This document shows positions 54,360 through 64,000 of a DNA stretch of 64,000 bases, one piece after another. The stretch spans positions 24,233,407-24,297,406 of the forward strand of contig NC_045452.1 in assembly GCF_002776525.5 (NCBI RefSeq), given 5' to 3'. A program made the translations under genes and the position numbers. Numbering within the stretch: position 1 is the first letter of the stretch; each line of letters begins with the position of its first letter. This stretch comes from Piliocolobus tephrosceles (taxonomy: Eukaryota > Chordata > Mammalia > Primates > Cercopithecidae). The notes under the pieces were generated by a model that searched no databases, had not been told where the DNA came from, and saw only the letters and a list, made by a program, of their open reading frames with translations.

Positions 54360-54850
54360 CTGTGTAACACTTGATAATTTACGAAGTCTGCTGGGACTTG
54401 TCCTTATTTTCATTTAATTCTCATAACAGCCAGAGGAGGTGGACATGGAATAGCCCGTTTAACAGACAGGGGGTCAGGTGCGGTGGTTCACATCTGTAAT
54501 CCCAGCACTTTGGGAAGCCAAGGTGGGCGGATCACTTGAGGTCAGGAGTTTGAGACCAGCCTGGCCAACATAGTGAAACCCCATCCCTACTAAAAATACA
54601 AAAATTAGCCATGTATGGTGCTGAGCGCCCGTAATCAATCCCAGCTACTCAGGAGGCTGAGGCAAGAGAATTGCTTAAACCTCAAGTGGAGGTGGAGGTT
54701 GCAGTTAGCTGAAATTGCGCCACTGCACTCCAGCCTGGACAAAAACAGTGAGACTCCATCTCCAAAACCAAACAAAACAAAAACAAAAACAGAAGGGGGA
54801 AGTTGAGGCTTGTCCAGCTGGTAAAAGGCTGTTCTTGGATCAAACCCAGA
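54360..54850 (-). mobile_element. MIR SINE split by Alu
   Basis: Left 'tttaattctcataacagcca', right 'gaagttgaggcttgtccagc'. 'aacaga(c)agggg' repeats at the break. Confidence 0.75.
54472..54795 (+). mobile_element. Alu
   Basis: 'gtcaggtgcggtggttcaca' start; CAAAA-type tail. Confidence 0.88.
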
Positions 54851-55689
54851 TATGTGTCCTCAAATCCAGGGCCGCCTCCCCTGCACCACCTGCTTCTTGA
54901 GGGCACTGTCACAGTCAGAGGCTGTGGTCCACCCCAGTGCACCTCGGTGCCTCCTCTTGTCAAGGCAGCTGGGGACCTAGTGTTTGTCTCCTCGCTGAGC
55001 CGGCCGGCCTGGACACCGCCAGGGCTGAGGATGTGAGCTCATGGGCAGTGGCCCTCCCGGGAGGCTGACCTGGGCTCAGATCTTTGGACCTGCTGGAGCT
55101 CAGGTAGCTGTTGGTGTCTCTCCCCGGCCCTCCTATGCGCTGGACCTGGGCTGGGCACGGAGGACCCCCTGGTAAGCAAGACCCACGCCTGGCCTCGAGG
55201 CTCTGTTAGTGAGACTGATGGTGAGTTCCACTGCGGGGTCCCAGGAAGAAGCCCCAAGTCTGCAGGGGACTGAAGCAGACGTCTCAGGGCCATCTTGTGC
55301 TGTCTTTTGAAGACACGGGAGGAATTTCAAAGTTCTCCCAGTCCGAGAAAATGTCTTACGCATTGCGAACAGCTCGGGGGCAGGAGTGTCACAGACGCAC
55401 TGAAGAATGGACAGTTAGAAAGGAGGAGATGAGCCACAGGCCGGCGCGGGTGGGTCCATGAAAGGCCAAATGCCATGATGTTTACCCGGAGGGCATTGTG
55501 GGCCACCAGGTCTGGGAAGTGGCCGCAGTTACATTGTATAAACCTCCCTCTGCTGCCACAGATGCGAGGTGGACTGCAGGTTGGGGCTGGCAAGTGGAAG
55601 AGGCAGGATCTCCAGGAGAGAGGCCTCCTGGGGGTGCTGGGGAGGCTGGGCCAGGGCAAGGGGTCCAGTGGAGCAGAGAGGGAGCCTTC

Positions 55690-55911
55690 TTTTATTTATT
55701 TATTTATTTTTTGACGGAGTCTCGCTCTGTCACCCAGGCTGGAGTGCAGCGGCGCGATCTCAGCTCACTGCAAGCTCCGCCTTCTGGGTTCACGCCATTC
55801 TCCTGCCTAAGCCTCCGGAGTAGCTGGGACCACAGGCGCCCGCCACCTCGCCCGGCTAATTTTTTTGTATTTTTGGTAGAGATGGGTTTTCACCGTGTGT
55901 TAGCCAGGATG
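55690..55911 (-). mobile_element. 5'-truncated AluY/YR-like
   Basis: 'gccacctcgcccggctaatt' and 'agcctccggagtagctggga' resemble the monkey variants. Ends abruptly at 'gttagccaggatgg'. Flanks 'gggagccttctt' and 'gggagtcttctt'. Confidence 0.85.
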
Positions 55912-56149
55912 GTAAGGGAGTCTTCTTGAAAACTCACGTTGTATTACGTGTGAGTTGTAGGGGATGGGGCTGCTTTGCTCCCTGCCCATCCCTGGCCATC
56001 CCTGCCCACCCCTGCCCACCAAGTGCTCTGTCCTCGGGGCCAACATTTGCCCTTTCAACTGTGATTTTCAGATGAATCTCTAGCGTGGGTTCTCACACTG
56101 TGCCCAGCTCTCTGTGGCCCAAGTCTCCCCTCCCTGCTAGATGGTGGTG

Positions 56150-56300
56150 GGACAGGGAGTCACCAGGCCTGGGCTGAGATCCAGCTCTGCACACCAGGGG
56201 TGCTGCCATTAGCAGCTCAGGAAGCCTGTTGGGCCTCAGTTTCCTCCTCTGTAAAATGGGAGCGATAATGTGGCTTTGCCACCTCACACCCTGGCCACTT
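56150..56300 (+). mobile_element. MIR SINE
   Basis: 'gggctgagatccagctctgc', then 'ctcagtttcctcctctgtaa'. Confidence 0.75.
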
Positions 56301-56309
56301 CTGCCTTAT

Positions 56310-57080
56310 ATTCCAGGTCCTCACGGGCATTTATCCTGTCATTCCTTCCATAAGCACGCCCTGCGTGCCAGGCTCCCCCAGGCGCTGGGGACACTAAGTC
56401 CCCCCCACTGCAGGGGCTGTGCTTTGGCAGGACAGACAGCATAAAGACAGAAGCCAGCGTGTAACGGAAGCCAGGGCGTGCCAGCAGAGACCCATATTCC
56501 AGGAGAGGGTGATGGAGCCCTGAGTCTGGGACGCCTTGGAAGCCCCGGAGAAGGGGCTGGCTCTGGGACAGACTGAGTGCAGGGCTTGCTGAGGGACGGA
56601 TGTGGGGAGACGGAAGAGCCTAGCACAACTCCAAGGCTTGGGCCTGGGCATCTGGAGCACATGTGCTGGGACGCAGAAGACTTGGGGACTGAGGAGCACT
56701 GCTCTGGACGCATGAGGTGGTGGCGCCCTCAGGCTCCCACGTGGGGCTGTGGACCGTGGTCTGGAGCTTTGGGAGGGATCTGAGCAGCAGCATCTGTGGA
56801 CGGGGAATGCTGTCCGCAGAGCAGAGCTTTCACCGCAGGAGCACAGACAGAGAGCAGAAGGGCTCGGAGGAAGGGGCCCGGGATGTGCCAGAATTTAGAT
56901 GTCACCAAGAAGGGGGTGACCCAGCAAAGCTGCCCATGGGGTGGGACAGAACCAGGAGGGCATGGCATACTGGAACCAAGAGGAGGAGTGTGCTGTGAGG
57001 TGGGAGGCCTGCTGTGTCCGACGCCATGAGAGGTTGAGGATGGGGACGGGCCAGCTGCCAGGGGCGCCTGCTCTGGGAAG
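56310..57080 (-). mobile_element. L2-like antisense segment, diverged
   Basis: 'gtgccaggctcccccaggcg', then later 'ctccaaggcttgggcctggg' match antisense L2 in order; middle parts unclear. Confidence 0.5.
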
Positions 57081-57199
57081 ACCACTTTGACCCCTCAAGC
57101 CAGGCAGGAGCCCCCAAACCTACTCTCATGGCAGAAATCATGGTGACCGCTGCCTTCTCGAGAGAGAGACCTCTCCTGGTACTCAAAGCGCCTCAGACC

Positions 57200-57365
57200 C
57201 ACACACCCCTCTGTGCCTTCTACAGCCCCATGACACAGCTCCTCTGTTTGGCATCCCCACTGGGGAAACTGAAGCCCAGAGCACCCAGCCCCAGCTTGCA
57301 GAAACTGGTAAGTGGCAGAACTGCAACTGAACAAAGGCCCGAGTCTGTGCTTTTAAGCCCTGCTG
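57200..57365 (-). mobile_element. MIR SINE
   Basis: 'ctggggaaactgaagcccag', then 'ggtaagtggcagaactgcaa'. Confidence 0.75.
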
Positions 57366-57439
57366 ATTCCTACTTACTTTCTGCCAGAACAGGTCATGAC
57401 AGCATAACAGCTGATCTCCCCAGCTGACTGAGAGTTTAG

Positions 57440-57522
57440 CTTGCTGTGTTCCCAGCCTCTGTACAGGGCCTGACACATAGTAGGTACTCAGCTCACATCA
57501 ATTTAAGGAATGAATGAATGAA
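57440..57522 (+). mobile_element. L2 3' tail
   Basis: 'cctgacacatagtaggtact', then GAATGAATGAAT. Confidence 0.7.
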
Positions 57523-57818
57523 TTTTTTGTTTGTTTGAGACAGAGTCTTGCTCTGTCGCCCAGGCTGGATTGCAATGGCGCGATCTCGGCTCACTGCAAC
57601 CTCCGCCTCCCAGACTCAAGCGATTCTTGTGCCTCAGTCTCCTGAGTAGCTGGGATTATAGACATGCGCTACTGCACCCAGGTCATTTTTGTATTTTTAG
57701 TAGAGTTAGGGGTTTGCCATGCTGGTCAGGCTGGTCTTGAACTCCTGACTTCAGGCAATCAGCCCACCTGGGCCCCCCAAACTGCTGGGATTACAGGCAT
57801 GAGCCACTGCACCCAGCC
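57523..57818 (-). mobile_element. Alu
   Basis: Antisense body ending 'gagccactgcacccagcc'. 'tgaatgaatga' before and 'tgaatgaatgc' after. Confidence 0.9.
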
Positions 57819-57859
57819 TGAATGAATGCATTTAATGACAGGTGTGAAAGGGCACCATA

Positions 57860-58165
57860 AATGGTAAGCCTTCAGCAGATGTTTATTGAGGGTCTACCAT
57901 GTGGGGGGCCCTGTGCTAGAGGCTGGGGCTTGGGTAGGTAACAGGCTGAGAGGTACCTGGCCTCACAGAGCTGGCCTTGAGGAAGAAACGGAGTAAGCTC
58001 AGGGGACCTGCAGATGATGAGGGCAGAGGCAAGGGAGGTGTCAGGGAAGAGAGCCATGGGGTCAGGGAGGGCCTCTCTGAGCTGGGGACATGGGAGCTGG
58101 GTCCAGAAAGCAAAGGAGGAGACCTCTGGGAGGCATCCCAGGTGCTGGAACACAGAGAACAAGGA
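57860..58165 (-). mobile_element. L2-like antisense fragment
   Basis: 'cagatgtttattgagggtct', then 'tgtgctagaggctggggctt'. Confidence 0.7.
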
Positions 58166-58835
58166 GGGCCTGGGAGGCCTCTGCTGTTGAAGGGCCTGCG
58201 GGCAGGGCTGACTGTGCCACCTGCGGGTCATCCATTCCTGGCTCCACCCCCATCCCTCCCGCCCCAGCTCCTCCGGGCAGACTTAATGCATCTTCAGTTC
58301 TTGCCACCTTCCAGCTCTCATCTTCCCGGGGGGTGTGAGCTCCATGCCCTTCTTGCCTGGCCTTTGCAGAATTCAGGTGCAGGCACTGCCCCTGGGAGGC
58401 AATGCCATTCTTCTAGACTCACCCCAGTGGGTTCGCACACTCTGCTCTGTCTTTGTCCTCACTGTCCCCAAAGCTGCCAGCTGCGGTTTGGGTCCACGCT
58501 GCGCCACTTCTGGTTGGTAGTCTCCAGCTTCAATTCATTTATCCACCACCGCAGGTGCTCCTGGGCCCTCTGTGCCTGGAGGGAACCTCTTTCTCCTGGA
58601 CTGTCTCCATACCCCATCCTGCCACTGCCATCGGGGCATCAACAGTGAACCTGGGGCTCCCAGGGCTGCTTTAGCAATGCAAACACAGCAGCTGCTCTGG
58701 CCTCCGGGTTCTCTTTCCCTACCAGCCCAGGCTCTCACATCAGCTGTCCTCCCCAGGTACAGAGGGTGTGTGGGCAGCAGGAAGCTTTTATTGTGTGTCA
58801 GGCACCCAACTGGTGCCTCAGAAGTGCTCTCCTGC

Positions 58836-59066
58836 AGACCACCTGAGGTCAGGAGTTTGAAAACAGCCTGGCCAACATGGTGAAACCCTGTCTCTACTAA
58901 AAATACAAAATTAGCCGAGCGTGGTGTCACACGTCTGTAATCCTAGCTACCTGGGAGGTTGAGACAGGAGAATCACTTGAATCTGAGAGACAGAGGTTGC
59001 AGTGAGTCGAGATTGCACCATCTCATTCCAGCCTAGGCAACGTGAAACTCCATTTCAAAAAAAAAC
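58836..59066 (+). mobile_element. Alu, 5' truncated
   Basis: Begins 'cagaccacctgaggtcagga' and ends in a short A-tail. Confidence 0.87.
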
Positions 59067-59084
59067 GTGGAATCTCCTTCCACG

Positions 59085-59245
59085 TTCACTTGGTGGGCAG
59101 GATCTATCCTTATACCCATTTCTAGAGGAAGAAACTGAGGCTCAGAGAGGGTCCAAACTTGACAGGAGGACTTGCTTTCACCCTGTTGGCACTTAGCCTA
59201 GTGACGGCACACACGAGACACTTTGCAGACATTCCTGGAAGCACA
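59085..59245 (-). mobile_element. MIR fragment
   Basis: 'ttatacccatttctagagga', then 'agaaactgaggctcagagag'. Confidence 0.7.
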
Positions 59246-60957
59246 GGGAGGGTGGTGAGAGGAGGAGGAGGGAGAGGAAGGCAGGAGTCACTGAGGCCAT
59301 CCTGGATGGGAGGGAGCTGGGACCAGAATTCAAGGCCAGGGCTCTGAGCTTTGCTCCCTGCTTTACTGATACTGTGATCCAGTCCCTATGGTCCGGTCCC
59401 ATCTTTGTAGGGCAGGAGCTGGAGTTGCTCAGCAAGTGGGGGGCTCAGGGTTAAGATCTCACTTGGCCCCACTCTGCCCCTTGCCCACTGTGCTTCGTGT
59501 ACACAGAGGGCACTTGTACGGGTCACTCCTGTAAGCCTGGGTGGGGGTCTGCAGGCGGGGGGAGTCCCTCATCACCTGTGCCTGAAGCCCAGTTTCTGTG
59601 TCCACGCCCCAGCTCCTCCCCTGGCCTCGTTTTGAGTGCCTGGGGGCTGCTCAGTAGTGAATAAATCGAGAGATACCCTACTTGCTATCATCATGGGAAA
59701 AGCAGAAGGAGGGAGGGAGGGAATATATTGAGGGCGAGAGTCAGGGGTGTGCAAGAAAGGCCCAGGCTGGGCACATGGCAGTTGCACACACGTGCTGACT
59801 TGGGGAGGGAGGCGGCCTGAAGCCGGCGGGTCTCCATCCTAACCCTGGGTTCATGGAAGCCGAAGGAAGTGTTTCCCACCCGTCTTGAGTCTTCCCGGCT
59901 CAGCTCGTCCCTCTGGCTGGGCTGGAGTCAAGGCCAAGCACAGAGCCCTCCTGGACTTCACAGTGGCACCCAGGGCCTGTGGCTCACTTCAGCCTGAAGC
60001 TCCTTAACAGGGCAGCGTCAGAGTAGGAACATTCACGCCAGTGTCAGACCCACAGGAAGGAGGGGAGCCAGCTTCACGGCTGAGACCCTGACTTAGACAC
60101 CGGCTCACGGAAGGCAGGAAATGCAGCCCCCAGGGCTCCTGGGGGTGAAAGGGGCCAAGCTCATGCTCTTTTAGCACCTCAGAGCCTTCTTGGAAAAGCA
60201 ATGACACCCCCAGCCTTAAGACAAGGATGGGAAACTAAGGCCTGCCACTTGCTCTGGCTCAGTCACACTCTGACCTTCAGCTTCCTCGCCTGCTCTTCCA
60301 GTCCACAGCTCACCTGACACCTGCCCAGCAGGCCCAGATCCAAACACCCCCAGGCTCAGGCCTTCTCCTGGAGGGAACAGAGCAAACCGTCCCCGAGTCC
60401 CTCTGGGTCTGCTTCTAGCCTTTCACCCGCTTTGCTCACCACTTCCCTGAGGCCACCCTGGCCCCAGCTCCTGTCACCTCTGCCTGGACTTTGCAGTAGC
60501 TCCTCACCGGGTGTCCCTCACGCAGACAGAGCGTCCATCAGAATCTAGGTCTGATCCCACCCCCTCCCTTGTCTCACATAGAGTAAGGGCTAAGGTCCTT
60601 TCAGTGCCCCCTACCTGGGTGCATCTCCTTCCACTTCCTATTCCTCTACGTTCCGTGAGCTCAGGCTACACCAGCCACATGGGCCCCCCTGCAGCTCCTG
60701 GAACACCCCACGCCTGCTCCTGCCTCAGAGCACCTGTTCTCCCGCTGGACAAGCCCAGCCCTGATGTGCAACTGCCTCCTTCATTCCAGGCACTTCTCCA
60801 TTCCCATACTGACCCCCCTTCACATTGCTGGGTTCCCCCCAACACTTATCGCATCTGAGATATACGACCTACCCACTGGGTGGTTCATCGTCTGTCTCGC
60901 CTCAACAGGAATATCAATTTAATGAAAACAGATTTCCTTTCTTTTATTTTTCCTTTT

Positions 60958-61258
60958 TTCCTTTTTTTTTTTTTTAAGACAGAGTCTTACTCTGTCACCC
61001 AGGCTAGAGTGCAGTGGTACGATCTCAGCTCACCGCACGCTCTGCCTCCCAGGTTCAGGCAATTATCTTGCCTCAGCCTTCTAAGTAAGTGGGACTACAA
61101 GCGCATGACCACCACACCTGGCTAATTTTTTTTTTATTTTTAGTAGAGACGGGGTTTCACCGTGTTAGCCAGGATGGTCTCGATCTCCTGACCTTGTGAT
61201 CTGCCTGCCTCGGCCTCCCAAAGTGCTGGGATTAGAGACGTGAGCCACCGCACCCAGC
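60958..61258 (-). mobile_element. Alu
   Basis: Poly-T start; ends 'gagccaccgcacccagcc'. Left of it, 59246-60957 is unique with no gene seen. Confidence 0.9.
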
Positions 61259-61263
61259 CCTTC

Positions 61264-61571
61264 CTTTTTTTTTTTTTTTTTTTTTTTAAGATGGAGACTT
61301 GCTCTGTCGCCCAGGGGCTAGAGTGCAGTGGTGCTATCTCAACTCACTGCAATCTCTGCCTCCTGGGTTCAAGCTGTTCTCCTGCCTCAGTCTCCCGAGT
61401 AGCTGGGATGACAGGCACGCACCACGATGCCCAGCTAATTTTTATATTTTCAGTAGAGACGGGGTTTTGCTATGTTGGCCAAGCTAGTCTTGAACTCCTG
61501 GCCTCAGGTGATCCACCTGCCTTGGCCTCCCAAAGTGCTGGGATTACAGGCATGAGCCACTGCACCTAGCC
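61264..61571 (-). mobile_element. Alu
   Basis: T22 start, ends 'gagccactgcacctagcc'. Confidence 0.9.
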
Positions 61572-61697
61572 CCCTTCCTTCCTTCCTTCCTTCCTTCCTT
61601 CCTTCCTTCTTCCCTCCCTCCCTCCCTCCCTTCCTTCCTTCTTCCCTCCCTCCCTCCCTCCCTTCCTTCCTTCCTTCTTTTTTTCTTTCTTTTTTTT
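61572..61697. repeat. Pyrimidine microsatellite with higher-order units
   Basis: (TTCC)n, then two copies of a block made of TTCTTCCC plus (TCCC)n plus TTCC units, then T-rich. About 125 bp, pyrimidine only, so purine in NFAM1 RNA. Confidence 0.92.
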
Positions 61698-61982
61698 GAG
61701 ACAGAGTCTCGCTCTGTCGCCCAGGCTGGAGTACACTGACGCGATCTCAGCTCACTGCAACCTCCGCCTCCCGAGTTCAAGCGATTCTCCCACTTCAGCC
61801 TCCCAAGTAGCTGGGATTACAGGTGCCCATCACCACGCCTGGCTAATGTTTTTGTATTTTTAGTAGAGACAGGGTTTCACCACGTGAGTCAGGCTGATCT
61901 CCAACTCCTGACCTCAGGTGAACCACCCACCTTGACCTCCCAAAGTGCTGGGGTTACAGGCATGAGCCACCACATCCACCTG
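61698..61982 (-). mobile_element. Alu
   Basis: Follows the microsatellite; ends 'gagccaccacatccacct'. Confidence 0.9.
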
Positions 61983-61989
61983 GCCTCTT

Positions 61990-62272
61990 TCTTTATTGAG
62001 TCTCCCTCTGTCGCTCAGGCTGGAGTGCAGCAGTGTGATCACAGCTCATTGCAGTTTCGACCTCCTGGGCTCAAGTGATCCTTCCACCTCAGCCTTCCAA
62101 GTAGCCAGGACCACAGGTGCACGCCACCATACCTGGCTAATTTTTAAAAATGTTTTGTAGAGATGGGGTCTATGTTACCCACGCTGATATTGAACTCTTA
62201 AGCTCAGAAAATCCTTCTGGCTCAGTCTTCTACAGTGCTGGAATTACAGGTGTCAGCCACCATACCTGGCAG
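61990..62272 (-). mobile_element. Old Alu (AluJ-like)
   Basis: 'ctgggctcaagtgatccttc' and 'ttttgtagagatggggtcta'; ends 'gccaccatacctgg'. Confidence 0.85.
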
Positions 62273-62284
62273 ACAGAGATTTCT

Positions 62285-62567
62285 CTTTTTTTTTTTGTTT
62301 GAGACTTAGTCTTGCTCTGTTACCCAGGCTGAAGTACAGTACAGTAATCTCACCACAACCTCTGCCTCCCAGGTTCAAGCAATTCTCCTGCCTCTGCCTC
62401 TGAGATTACAGGCACCTGCCAACACACCCAGCTAATTTTTGTATTTTTAGTAGAGACGGGAGTTTGCCATGCTGGCCAGGCTGGTCTCGAACTCCTGACC
62501 TCAAGTGATCCGCCCACCTTGGCCTCCAAAGTGCTGAGATTACAGGCATGAGCCACCGCGCTCGGCC
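62285..62567 (-). mobile_element. Alu with short deletion
   Basis: Poly-T start; lacks part of the box around 'cctctgagattacaggcacc'; ends 'gagccaccgcgctcggcc'. Confidence 0.88.
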
Positions 62568-62672
62568 TCAGACAGACATTTCTTGATTTCAGTTTGGTCA
62601 TTGCTGTATCCCTGGTGCCTAGAACAGGGCTTGGAATATTGTAGGTGTTCAGTGCTTGTTGAATGAATGAAC
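62568..62672 (+). mobile_element. L2 3' tail
   Basis: 'ctggtgcctagaacagggct', then 'tgttgaatgaatgaacacat'. Confidence 0.75.
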
Positions 62673-63214
62673 ACATAAACTCCGGTGGAAGAGGGCTCTT
62701 CTCTGGGTGTGGGTAGGGTCTCGGCCTTTGGATGCAGGGGCTGAGCCTTTTTTGACCCAGGGAAACCCTGGTGATGGTGCCAGTGCTCTCCCCTCACACC
62801 CAGGGCTGTCGCTGACTCAGCTGCCCCTAGGCTTGGCCCCAAAGGTCCCCAGAGGGTGGAGCAGTAGCCTGAGCTGCTAACAGCAGCCTCTGAGGAGCCC
62901 TGACCCATCACCTTTGCACCCTGAGCCTGGGAGAACCTGGTACCCGCTGGGCACTGCATCCTTTCACCTAGCAGGTTGCCTGAGCACCGCCATGTGCTGG
63001 GCATGGAGCCCCTGAACAAGACTGCCTCGGCCTCTGGCCTCCTGGCACTTGCTGCCAGGCAGGGAGGGTGGGCCGGCATCGAACAGGAACCCATAGGGCT
63101 GGGAGATGATAAGCATGAGGGGATCCCCAGCAGAGAGGCTCTCTCCCCAGGCAGGTGCCACCCACAGTGTGAGCAGGAACTGTCCAGGTGAGGAGACGGA
63201 CCAAGCCGCCCCAT
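62673..63214. other. Unique intronic sequence
   Basis: A 224-codon minus-strand frame crosses here but extends from an Alu/L2 and has no domain or splice sites; treated as chance. Confidence 0.45.
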
Positions 63215-63310
63215 CCTGCACTCTAGCCCTGACTGCTGTACACTTAACTATGCGACCCTGGGCAAATTACAACATCTGTGAGCTTGACCTTCCAGAGCTG
63301 TGAAATGGGA
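63215..63310 (+). mobile_element. MIR SINE fragment
   Basis: 'cgaccctgggcaaattacaa', then 'agagctgtgaaatgggacaa'. Confidence 0.65.
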
Positions 63311-63807
63311 CAAAACCTCCTCAGGGAACTATGGTGGAGGGTGTGTGGGAGGGGGTTTGGGAGCGTGTGTGGGAGGGCGAGTGGGAGAGCACCTGTGCGA
63401 GTGGCTATTGGTAGCCCCTTCATCCCTTCCAGCTTGCTGGGATCAAGAAAACCTGAGCAGGGATTCCCTAATCTGCCAAGCTAGAAATGGTAGGCAGGAG
63501 GGCCTGCGGCCTTCCCCAAGTTCTCAGAGGGACCCAGGACTGGGGAAAGCCTGCAGAGCCCTGGCTTCTTGCAACGAGATCAAAAGGCGCCCCGCGGCAG
63601 CACAGGGAACGGCACAGGAGGGGTGCCCCCAGCCCCAGTGCAAGGGGCCATGAGGGCCACCTGTTAAAGATGTGGATGTGCCCTCACCAGGGCCCACCAA
63701 ACGCCCTGCAGAGGGCAGGCAGGCAGCCCGCCTGCCCCCGGGAAGCACCCCCAGTCCGTGGTGTGTCGGGTGGAGGGGCTGCGTGGCTGTGAGCATTGAT
63801 CCCGTAC

Positions 63808-63920
63808 CTTCTTCCAGAGTAGCAGGGCCGTGCCCACAACACTCAGGACACTCAGGAGGCCAGTGAAGCCAAAGAGCAGGAGCTTCTGGGGGCTCTGCGG
63901 GGGCTCTCGGTACCCTGCGT
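63808..63920 (-). CDS. NFAM1: NFAM1 transmembrane exon (internal, probably exon 3)
   Basis: NFAM1 is a single-pass receptor of B and myeloid cells whose cytoplasmic ITAM signals through SYK/ZAP-70 to calcineurin and NFAT (known family role). Read on the minus strand, this 113-bp exon follows a pyrimidine-rich acceptor ending CTCCTAG and ends at donor AAG|GTACGG. It begins with two bases of a split Asp codon and then encodes A-G-Y-R-E-P-P-Q-S-P-Q-K (extracellular stalk), a 23-residue hydrophobic helix from LLLFGFTG to ALLLW, and two lysines that start the stop-transfer patch. The helix has no charged residue, as expected of a receptor with its own ITAM rather than one that pairs with DAP12 or FcR-gamma. 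It ends in phase 0 and joins the exon at 52098. Signal peptide and Ig-domain exons lie beyond base 64000. I am sure of the gene; the exon number assumes the human structure. Confidence 0.93.
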
Positions 63921-64000
63921 CTAGGAGAAAGGGCAAGGGAGCAGGGGGGTCAGTGACCCAGGAGAAAGCAGGGCACACACACATGATGTTCTCCCTTACT
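63921..64000 (-). other. NFAM1: NFAM1 intron upstream of the transmembrane exon (partial)
   Basis: The last 80 bases of the window are the 3' end of the preceding intron, with the CCCTTTCTCCTAG acceptor. The upstream exon must end with a single G in phase 1 to complete the Asp codon. Confidence 0.8.

Larger units (their letters stand above)
52099..63807 (-). other. NFAM1: NFAM1 intron after the transmembrane exon
   Basis: GT-AG intron of 11.7 kb. It contains about ten Alus (five packed into 60960-62570), L2 and MIR relics and a long pyrimidine microsatellite. Unique stretches at about 53615-54360, 54800-55690, 58160-58835, 59240-60960 and 62640-63800 show no recognisable exon. Confidence 0.85.

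Noticed and set aside
62540..63214. 224-codon minus-strand frame upstream of NFAM1 exons
   Set aside because: It starts in unique DNA and ends in Alu/L2 sequence. It could not be spliced sensibly into the phase-1 transmembrane exon, which lies upstream of it.

Overview
This is an Alu-rich, GC-rich primate autosomal window of draft quality. Several Alus carry a variant set I associate with the AluYR/YRa branch of Old World monkeys: a 'GGCTCAAGCC' 5' end, 'GAGACGGGC', 'AACTAGC', 'GGCGTAAACC' and 'GAGATCCGGCC'. Two N gaps are each flanked by an exact copy of the same sequence. A macaque, baboon or colobus-like genome fits best. No prokaryotic, CRISPR or phage-like system is present.

The one protein gene I can support is the 3' half of NFAM1 (NFAT activating protein with ITAM motif 1), on the minus strand. 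Four coding exons have clean splice sites and a continuous frame: the transmembrane exon (63808-63920), a cytoplasmic exon (52000-52098), an exon carrying most of the ITAM (41988-42077), and the last exon with its stop codon (40151-40210). The 3' UTR probably runs to about 37990. Together they encode about 120 residues: a juxtamembrane stalk, a 23-residue membrane helix, a basic stop-transfer patch, an ITAM (Y-T-A-L, seven residues, Y-A-C-I) and a C-terminal Y-E-N-L. The signal peptide and Ig-like domain exons lie beyond the right edge.

Left of NFAM1, about 38 kb holds no recognisable protein gene. Its main feature is a CpG-island promoter (about 23380-24470) with GC boxes, two CCAAT boxes 32 bp apart and a CRE-like site between them. 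Strong splice donors on the minus strand suggest a non-coding transcript running leftward. By position this could match a lncRNA locus next to NFAM1 on human 22q13 (LINC01315 is my tentative recollection), but I could not confirm that.

The rest is interspersed repeats, many nested: about 50 Alus, numerous MIR and L2 copies, L1M relics split by Alus, two MaLR LTRs and several purine/pyrimidine microsatellites. The best second looks are a perfect six-subunit heat-shock-element array in NFAM1 intron 4, the CpG-island promoter, a GGGCT-rich minisatellite, a 40-nt uninterrupted pyrimidine tract before the last NFAM1 exon, and a homeodomain-site cluster near 26.7 kb. I do not see a wholly new biological system here.
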